Below are positions 57,582 to 64,000 of a DNA stretch of 64,000 nt, piece after piece. Numbering within the stretch: the first letter of the stretch is position 1; the number at the start of each line of letters is the position of its first letter. Where the stretch lies: the NCBI RefSeq assembly GCF_904849725.1, contig NC_058522.1, positions 193,094,968 to 193,158,967 of the forward strand, given 5' to 3'. This DNA is from Hordeum vulgare subsp. vulgare (lineage: Eukaryota; Streptophyta; Magnoliopsida; Poales; Poaceae). A program made the translations under genes and the position numbers. The notes beneath the pieces are model-generated. The model saw only the letters and a list, made by a program, of their open reading frames with translations, was not told where the DNA came from and ran no database searches.

Positions 57582-58247
57582 ATGGCTAGGGGACCAGGGA
57601 GGCCACCATCGACCGCCAGGGCGGCAATGGGATCCGACTCGGATCATGCCACGGCTTCAGGAGCCGTAGCTGCGGAGGGCGTCACGAGAGCCCACGGTGG
57701 CAGAGGGGCGAGGGACCGCGGTCACCGCGGAGGCCGTGTCCAGGGGAGGCGGAGTGCTACCCCAGCACTTCCGTCTTCTCCTCCGCGGGGCGGGCACTCA
57801 GACACGACGGCACTGGAGTTCGTTGTGGAACTGCACGGCATCCCTCAGGGCCATTTGCACCTCCCTCGCCCCTTTGCTAGGGCGATGGAGGCCGCCAAGC
57901 CCCCTGTCTTGTGGTTGCGGGCCTATGGTTGCTCCCGCAACGCTATGCAGGTGCACGTGGAGTACCCAAAACGCCGCTCCAGGTTCCTCGGGCGGGGCTG
58001 GAAAGGCTTCGCCCGTGCCCACAGCCTCGAGGATGTGCATATCCTTCGCTTTAAGCTAGCGGAGGATAATATGATATCCGTCAAGTTTTATGGGCTCTCA
58101 GGTGTGCGTCTCGACTGGTGCGAAGAGAGCTCGAGCAGCGTCGACTGTCCCTCCCCGAGCGATAGCGACGAGGAGGGCAGTGGCGCTCTTGGCAGGTTAG
58201 GATCTCGGGGGGTCGAGACGGAGTATGACTCCCCGAGCTTCAACTGA
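57582..58247 (+). CDS. Antisense gene of element B: AT-hook-like start and B3-like DNA-binding domain
   Basis: An open frame of 221 residues. Residues 1-12 (MARGPGRPPSTA) resemble an AT-hook (RGxGRPP). Residues about 13-70 are Gly/Arg-rich (GGRGARDRGHRGGRVQGRR). Residues about 80-190 fit the B3 fold known from plant transcription factors: VVELHGIP, then HLHLPRPFARAM, LWLRAYG, MQVHVEY, the hallmark GRGWKGFARAHSLED, then ILRFKLAEDNMISVKFYGLS. The tail is Ser/Asp/Glu-rich. The N-terminus is conserved with element A's gene, so it belongs to the element and was not picked up by B alone. Homology to A continues past the stop with further stops, so the original protein was probably longer. The function is unknown; nuclear DNA binding is an inference from the two motifs. 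Confidence 0.72.
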   Translation: MARGPGRPPSTARAAMGSDSDHATASGAVAAEGVTRAHGGRGARDRGHRGGRVQGRRSATPALPSSPPRGGHSDTTALEFVVELHGIPQGHLHLPRPFARAMEAAKPPVLWLRAYGCSRNAMQVHVEYPKRRSRFLGRGWKGFARAHSLEDVHILRFKLAEDNMISVKFYGLSGVRLDWCEESSSSVDCPSPSDSDEEGSGALGRLGSRGVETEYDSPSFN

Positions 58248-59570
58248 CTGTCGGCCCTGCCACCGAGGCCCGCTCATGCCTCTCCCCCGTCCGGCGGGGT
58301 TACTCTGCCGGAGCCGACATCGACACCTCGTTTTTGAGGAGGCGCGATCGTGGGCTCCGGCTTCTTCATCCCCTCCGGTCGCCCAGTCCTCCGCCCCCCT
58401 CTCCTCCGCGTAGTGCTGGTCCAGGAGAAACCAACCTGTGTTCCGCCGGGGGTCGTCCCGCTTTTTGTCTTCTTGAACTTCTGTCCCGCGAGCGTGTCCC
58501 TCGCCAAAAGACAATACCATAGGTTATTGTAGCAAAAATTATTCATGTAATATATTTGAGTTTGTTTTCGACAAACGAATGAAATGTTATTTCCTTTGCG
58601 TCTGATCCTTCCCCTTGTGTGATACGCCTTCTGCATTTTCCGGAAGCTTGCCGGCGTGACTAGTCCTGCTGCTAGTGCTTTGAGGAACGGATCCTTAGCA
58701 GTTCGCTTGAGGGGTCGTTACTCTTAAGGTTCCTTGCCGCACTCAGTGCAACCGTTAGATCGTTGAGCACGGCTCGAGGCGAAATAAGGTGTTGTGTAGC
58801 CGCTTAGTCTGTCGAACAGGTTCGAAACAGTGTGAAGGCGCTCTGTGCCCGTTCAGGTCGTTGAACTAGTTCGAAACAGAACCAACGCGCACTCATACTG
58901 ACAAGGTTCCATCTACTCGCAGGTTTCTCAAACGAGGTTTGGGATATTCCAAAAAAGAAACAACATATCTACTCTGAAATCTCATGTGAAATATTTAGCA
59001 CTTATCTGTCGTGCCGCGACACTTCTCCCCGCGGCGCTTGGGTCCTTTGCCGGGGTCTCAAGTCCCTGGCAAGCAGAAGGCTATACTTACCGACAGTTCT
59101 TGACTATCGTCCACAAGGGGGTTGCCGGAGCATAGCTCATTTTCCTGTTTTGCCAGGCCGTGCTGACGGAGCCCCCTAGCGCATCTTTGGCGATGACGTG
59201 ATGCTTTCGGGGGGGAGGTGTTTTGGTTGGAGTGCATGCCTCGGTTCCGGGGCCCGTAGGCGCATCCTCGACGGTTATGCATCACTCCGTAGAGGTGCGT
59301 CGACCGGAGAATGCACCAGAGGCCTCACCGAAGCCCCCGGGCACACCCTCAATAGCAATGCACTGTCCCGGAGCGGCGCGTCAGCCTGATGTCTCCGTCT
59401 CCCTAGCCTACGCTCGCGCAGTAGGGCGCCCGCGCATGCATTAGGAGGCCGTGGCGAAGTAGGGCGACTACCTCTGCGCCCTTCTTCGAGGGACTGCAGT
59501 GGTGCGCGCTAGTTCCCAAGATCTGACGCGAAACTTGCTTGAATCTGCGAAAAAGCTCTCAACCACCACT
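58248..59570. other. Remaining interior of element B
   Basis: 58248-58530 is homologous to the decayed middle of element A's antisense gene (for example LFVFLNF at about 58460 and 36020). The rest, to the primer site, shows no gag-pol motif on either strand and no other recognisable gene. It is probably leader sequence joined to the gene by a large deletion. Confidence 0.55.
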
Positions 59571-59589
59571 CCCCCTACCTGACGCGCCA
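59571..59589 (-). other. Primer-binding site of element B
   Basis: On the minus strand TGGCGCGTCAGGTAGGGGG, four bases after the LTR end. It matches element A's site and fixes the orientation. Confidence 0.78.
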
Positions 59590-59593
59590 AAGA

Positions 59594-60163
59594 TGTAGGG
59601 GAAACCGACACCTATGGGAAATTCGAGGAGTCCCTTAATCGTTCAGCATGGAGAGAGAGGTATGGCATTGAGAGCGGAGCTAGCAATCAACACTGGCAAG
59701 GTCTTTTACCTAGGTTCGGGCCGTTTGGCGCGTAAAACCCTGTTCCTGCTTATTTTGTATTATGTGCTTACTGTAGGGTGATTTTCTACACAAACTTAGT
59801 AGGTGACTAGGGAGTCTCCGATCCCAAAAAGTCCAACCACTAAGAATGAGCCTTGGGCCTCCTTTTATAGGCAAAGGTGTCACGAACAGTGTGCTCACGG
59901 GGTGAATAATGAACAGTATTCACCACTCTTCTTATTCGGTGGGGTCAGGGGCACTAAATGCCTTGTTTGGCTCCTGACCTGCCGCGAGGTGGTTGCGACA
60001 CGTACCCAGGTGAATCTACACTTGGGCCTTGTGCTGGCACACGAGGGATGTGCTGGAGCTATTGGATTGTTGTGGAAATGAGGGAGGACACCTGGCGAGC
60101 GAAAGGGGCTTGCTGGCCTAGAGCCTCTGTCGGATGACTTGGTCACCTTCCTGACAAGGAGGG
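59594..60163 (-). repeat. 5' LTR of element B, cut by element C
   Basis: Starts tgtaggggaaaccgacacc and is homologous to 56156 onwards until ctgacaaggaggg, where element C begins. The remaining 350 or so bases of the LTR must lie beyond the window. Confidence 0.85.
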
Positions 60164-60718
60164 TGTCATGGGTATAAGCCTGATAGTAGATGTGTAGGGT
60201 ACGAATGAGATGGGCAGAGTCCTAGCTACGGCGAGGTTGTATGAGTTCAGGCCCCTCTACGGTGGAGGTAATAGCCCTACGTCTCAGTGCTCCTGGAGCT
60301 TGTTACCGAGTGTAATATGGAGTACAATGTTTTTCTAACCCTTTTACCAGTGGGGGAGGGCGGCTTATATAGAGTGCGCTGCCCTCCACAACGGTTCTGA
60401 TTCAAGGGTGGAGTGGTGGCGATTGAATGCATGCGTTACAGGTAACGTATGCTATAAATGCTAGTTAATGCACCCGGAAACGTACGGCAGTTTTCCTCCA
60501 GGGAGGTTACGACGCACCGAGTGTATCCAGTCGGTAGGTCCGGTGTCCTCCGAGTCTTAGTCTCCGACTGGATGATTCTGGGCCCGTTACCGACTGGATG
60601 ATGGGGGCACCTTAATACAGTCGGGCATACTTAAGGTCCTGTCCCTTGCGTGGGGTAGTCCTTGGGTAGGACATGTAGGACAGGCCTATGACCCTACCCT
60701 AGGACTATGACCCCATCA
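60164..60718 (-). repeat. Probable 3' LTR of element C
   Basis: The ends TGTCATGGG and CCCCATCA are short inverted repeats. ttatatag at 60366-60373 reads CTATATAA on the minus strand, a likely LTR TATA box. On the minus strand ATTCGGGGACTAA, just inside the LTR, could be the purine tract. The inner boundary is a best guess because the second LTR is not in the window. Confidence 0.65.
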
Positions 60719-61240
60719 TTAGTCCCCGAATGGATTGGGGTTGAAACGTCAAAGCAGTGCTCGATGCTCAGATCCGACTGGACTAGGTTCGGCTTGGGCG
60801 TTGCTTGCCTCTATCCATTCTATCTCACCTGGCCAATGATCCGAGTGAATGTGTTTTGCGGAACGGGCTGTCGGGAACCGAGTGCCTTCGCGGCATCTTT
60901 TGACACGACCGGTCAACTAACAGCGGCGGATTTTCTGGGATCTCAAATTTCGGGTTCCGCGCGCTTAGCGGGGGCGACGTCAGCGCGCTCGAGTAGCACC
61001 TGACTCCTCGATCCTCGCGCCTTCAACTCTTCCGCCGATATCGCCGCGGCTGGTTGGGCGGATAAGATTTCGGGCCTGCTCGCCAGTGACCCAGTCGGTG
61101 TTCTATTTAACTCTGGCCGACGAGACCCTTCGGTTACGCTCGCCGAATCTTCTGCTCTTGCTTGCTCCGTCTCCCTCGCCACCTCTTGCGCTCATACACC
61201 TTTCCCTTCCCATCCTTCTCGAAAGCTCGCCATCGCCGCC
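60719..61240 (+). promoter_or_regulatory. Upstream region of element C's plus-strand gene
   Basis: About 520 bases between the LTR and the ATG at 61241, with no other gene. ctatttaa at 61103-61110, 138 bp before the ATG, is a possible TATA-like box, weaker than those of A and B. Confidence 0.4.
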
Positions 61241-64000
61241 ATGACCAAGGGCCAGACCAGCAAGATGGAGGCAAGGAAGAAGAAGGGCAAGGCGGCGGCT
61301 GCTCAGCGTCGGCAGCGGCCATTGCCAGCGGGATGGATCCAGGGAGACTTTCTCCCCTCCACGGTGACGGAGGGGGACCTGCTGGAGCTGGTAGAGCACG
61401 GCTAGCTCGTGCATAAGTCTTGGAGGTTGCCGGCGGACGACGAGGTTGAGCCGGCACCACGGGAGGGGGAGCGCGTCTTGCTCCTCAGCCACGTTCACCG
61501 AGGTTTCTCTCTGCCCCCCACCCTTTCTTCAAGGGTATCATGAATCATTTTGGTGCACAACTCCATCATTTCCCTCCGAATGCCATCGTACACCTTTCTG
61601 CCTTCATCGTTTTATGCGAATGCTTTATTGGTTGTCCTCCCCATTGGGGTTTATTCAAACACATCTTTTCCATCCGCTCCCAAACCATAAAACGTCTTAG
61701 TCAATCGGATGACAAGACGCATCTCCTCCAGCTCTGTGGGGGTTTAGGGTTTCAGAAGAAGAATCAGAGTATTTACCCTGCTCTGCAGTTGAGTGAGTCG
61801 GTTAGGAACTGGCAGTCAACATGGTTCTACTGCCAGGACATAGCCTGTCCGAACGCGTCGACTGGGCTGCCTCCATTTCGTCTAGACCGCCCTGCTCCGC
61901 CCAAGCAACTCGCTCTCTCGAAAGCGGAGAAGAAAGACATCCAGCCTTTGGTTGAGGCACTCGCGGATGTTGTCAGAAGGGGGGTCTCCGGTATTGACCT
62001 GCTGGAAGTCTTCATTGGTCGGCGGATCCAGCCTCTACAAGCTCGCCACCACGCTATGTGGCTCTACACAGGGCCCGAGGATTCCACTCGGACTGTCGCG
62101 GTGGGCATACTCGAGGAGAAGGTGACCTCGATAGTGCTCCAAATCACGGGACCTTGCGAGAACCCTAAAGGAGCTCGCCGAGTGGCGCCTTACAGCGCGG
62201 ACAACCCGCCACCGAATCAGGTGAGTGGCATTAGCCGAATATATCGAACTGTTTCGATTTCAGTCCTTCGTTTATATCCTCATGTGATGCTTAATGTTTC
62301 CGACTGAATCTTATGTAGGAATGGACCAACTGGTCCTCCCCTGTCTCGAACGGGGATCCGGAGGAGGAGGAGGAAGAAGGTAGCCAGGAGGGGAGCGTGG
62401 AGAGTGCTGAATATGTCTCTGACAGCAGGGAGTCAGAGGAGGAGGACAGCGAGGAGGAGGAAGAAGACGAAGAGCGCGACTCACCGCCCCCACCGCCAGA
62501 ACAGCGGAGTAAGCGTCGACATGAGCCTGTTATCCCTTCGGCTCCCCCCACGTTGTCGAGTGCTCCACCTGCCGCTTCGGCGGTCCCGACTGCTCGAGGC
62601 ACGAAGAGGTCCAGGGACGGCCTTGCTGAGCCTGCAGGCCAATCTTCCAGGGTGCCTAAACCGAGTGGGCCCAAACCTCAGAGGGCTCTGCCGCGCATGA
62701 GGGTTGCCATCCCCGTCACATCCACGTAAGTGAATCCAACTCTCGGCTTTTTATGTTACCCGAGTGAACTCTCGCTTTACAAGTCGAATGGGCTTCACTT
62801 GACAGGGTCGCCACTTCTACAACCTCTCCGGTCCGCCAAGGGGATGACCCCATGCACACAGACAACGTCGTCTCATCCCAGCCGGGTATGTTGTAAGAGA
62901 GCCGGGTATTTTATTCGTGTAGACCGTGCTATCCTTTTCTTTTTCTGAATCGTCGTGCCATTCGGCTTGTCAGGGGCGATTCACCCGGACGAAGACGGGC
63001 AAGGGAGAGCCGACCCGGCCGCGGAGCCTGTCGTGGAGCCTGTCCTTGAGGCTGCTCCTCCTGCTTCTGCCCCTGTCGCCGATGCTCCGCCGACTGAAGT
63101 GCCTCCACCGACCGAACCAGTGCCGGTGGGCGACGAACCGACTGGGGCGAATCTTGGGATGCCCCAGGATCTTCCCACGATTCCCGGTTCGTCGAATGTT
63201 GAATTCAGCATTCGGTGTGTCCCAGAGGAGCAGGTGGGAGGGGCCAAGGGAGCCATGGTCCAAGCAGAGCTGATGACCGGGGAGGCCAAGAGGGCTTATG
63301 ACTCCGTTGCGGCTTTGTACTAGCGGAGCTTGGAGCTGCGCGACGACATCCGAGTAAGTAGTCTAGTAAGTACTTACTTTTATTTTGTAACCCACTCGGT
63401 GTTGTCGTAGTCTGCTGTTTGCAATGGGTTCACTCCGAGTGAACCCAGTGGGTGTAGTCCCCGAGACTTCTGTCGAGTGCTTGCACCGACAGTTGTCTTT
63501 ATACATGTGGTCTTTATTTTTGTCGTGTCCGTAGACAAGATTTCTGAGTGCAAGTACTTACTGCAGTCGGAGCACTCTTGCGGTAAGAGTTCCCTAGAGT
63601 AAACTGCACACAGGTGGAGTAGCTTTAGCCTCGGAGGCGTAACTGAAAACGTGCACCTCAATAGGGCAGACCTGCTTGAGGTGCATGCCAGTGGGGTCAC
63701 TCTTAGTGAACCCACTGGGTGTAGTCCCCGAGACCGCTGTCGACTGCTTGCGTCGGCAGGGGTCTGAAGAACGTAGTGTGTATTGAGAAAGTTGCTGATA
63801 ACCCTTTGTTTCGTGTTGTAGAAAACTTGTGATATGGGGACCGCTTATGAAGCCTTGAGGGCTGAGAAGAACCAATATGCTGGTGAACTAGAAGCCGCAA
63901 CGCTCGCCATGGCTGGCATGAAGAACGCGCTGGAAGTTCGAGAGAAATCCTTGGAGGAGGCGCCGGAGGCAAACAGGGCGTTGGTGGCGGAGGTGGAGAG
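61241..64000 (+). pseudogene. Antisense gene of element C: five exons, PF04195-like, partial at window end
   Basis: The ATG at 61241 opens MTKGQTSKMEARKKKGKAAA. Exon 1 (to 62220) carries the PF04195-like 'putative gypsy type transposon' domain: GAQLHHFPPNAIVHLSAF, PPHWGLFKHIFSI, QLCGGLGF and SVRNWQSTWFYCQD. Exon 2 (62319-62725) is acidic then basic (EEEDSEEEEEDEERDSPPPP). Exon 3 is 62806-62885. Exon 4 (62974-63353) is Pro/Val/Glu-rich. Exon 5 starts at 63822 and looks like coiled coil (YEALRAEKNQYAGELEAA). All four introns have GT...AG ends and joining phases that keep the frame. Defects are a TAG in exon 1 (about 61402), a one-base loss in a C6 run near 61513-61518, and a TAG at 63321-63323. 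Its function is unknown. Confidence 0.78.

Larger units (their letters stand above)
56156..60163 (-). mobile_element. Tat-like element B: no gag-pol, keeps the antisense gene
   Basis: LTRs at 56156-57077 and 59594-60163 (the latter cut by element C) flank only 2.5 kb of interior. The primer site at 59571-59589 places the 5' end on the right, so the element is on the minus strand. Sequence after the left LTR (ggagccccggggcctgggcc...) is homologous to element A after its 3' LTR. No gag, protease, RT or integrase is visible, only the plus-strand gene at 57582-58247. It could have moved only with enzymes from a relative. Confidence 0.85.
60164..64000 (-). mobile_element. Element C: Tat-like gypsy element, left part, runs off the window
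   Basis: It begins with an LTR-like segment TGTCATGGG...CCCCATCA (60164-60718), then a purine tract on the minus strand and a plus-strand gene of the same PF04195-like kind as in element A. By analogy with A the gag-pol should lie to the right on the minus strand, outside the window. The likely target duplication is gaggg (60159-60163); its partner is not visible. Confidence 0.75.

Noticed and set aside
57582..58247. A host B3 transcription factor gene or a fragment captured by B alone
   Set aside because: The N-terminus, promoter block and flanking sequence are shared with element A at the same internal position, so the gene belongs to the element family.

Overview
The window is intergenic DNA from a large grass genome. 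The best fit is Triticeae (wheat, barley, Aegilops or relatives). Reasons: a copia element with Angela/BARE/WIS-type LTRs (TGTTGGAAATATGCC... to ...CAACGTTCCCCAACA), a CACTA transposon with TTTGCCGTCTGCC subterminal repeats, and long Ty3/gypsy elements of the Tekay, Tat and Athila kinds. I see no host gene, tRNA or rRNA. Nearly all of the 64 kb can be placed in a nest of transposable elements. All family names come from recognising motifs, not from a database search.

Layout. The oldest layer is a Tekay-like chromovirus on the + strand, arranged as internal region (1-2894), LTR (2895-7072), second internal region (7073-10040). A piece of another LTR of the same family lies far downstream (54535-56155). 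Between these sits Tat-like element A (10041-54534, minus strand). It has gag, protease, reverse transcriptase, two RNase H domains and integrase on the minus strand, and a separate gene on the plus strand (35418-39684). Element A is itself interrupted twice. An Angela-type copia element (10111-34128, target duplication AAGGT) sits in its 3' LTR. An Athila-like non-autonomous element (46314-53066, duplication GCATC/GCGTC) sits in its gag/leader. A 15.1-kb CACTA transposon (12520-27637) lies inside the Angela 5' leader. The CACTA carries two split genes, a satellite array of about 393-bp units, and two differently deleted copies of a captured gypsy LTR/gag segment.

On the right, a second Tat-like element, B (56156-60163), interrupts the Tekay LTR piece. 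B has no gag-pol but keeps the plus-strand gene, which here encodes an AT-hook-like N-terminus followed by a B3-like DNA-binding fold. A third element, C (from 60164 past the window end), inserted into B's 5' LTR. It carries a five-exon plus-strand gene with a 'putative gypsy type transposon' (PF04195-like) domain.

How the parts relate. Coding regions are mostly decayed by stops and frameshifts. The longest open one is the reverse transcriptase/RNase H of element A (42465-43877). The most interesting theme is the plus-strand (antisense) gene in three successive Tat-like elements. In A and B a TATAAATT box lies 117-118 bp before the ATG; in C there are consistent splice sites; in B a recognisable DNA-binding domain remains although gag-pol has been lost.
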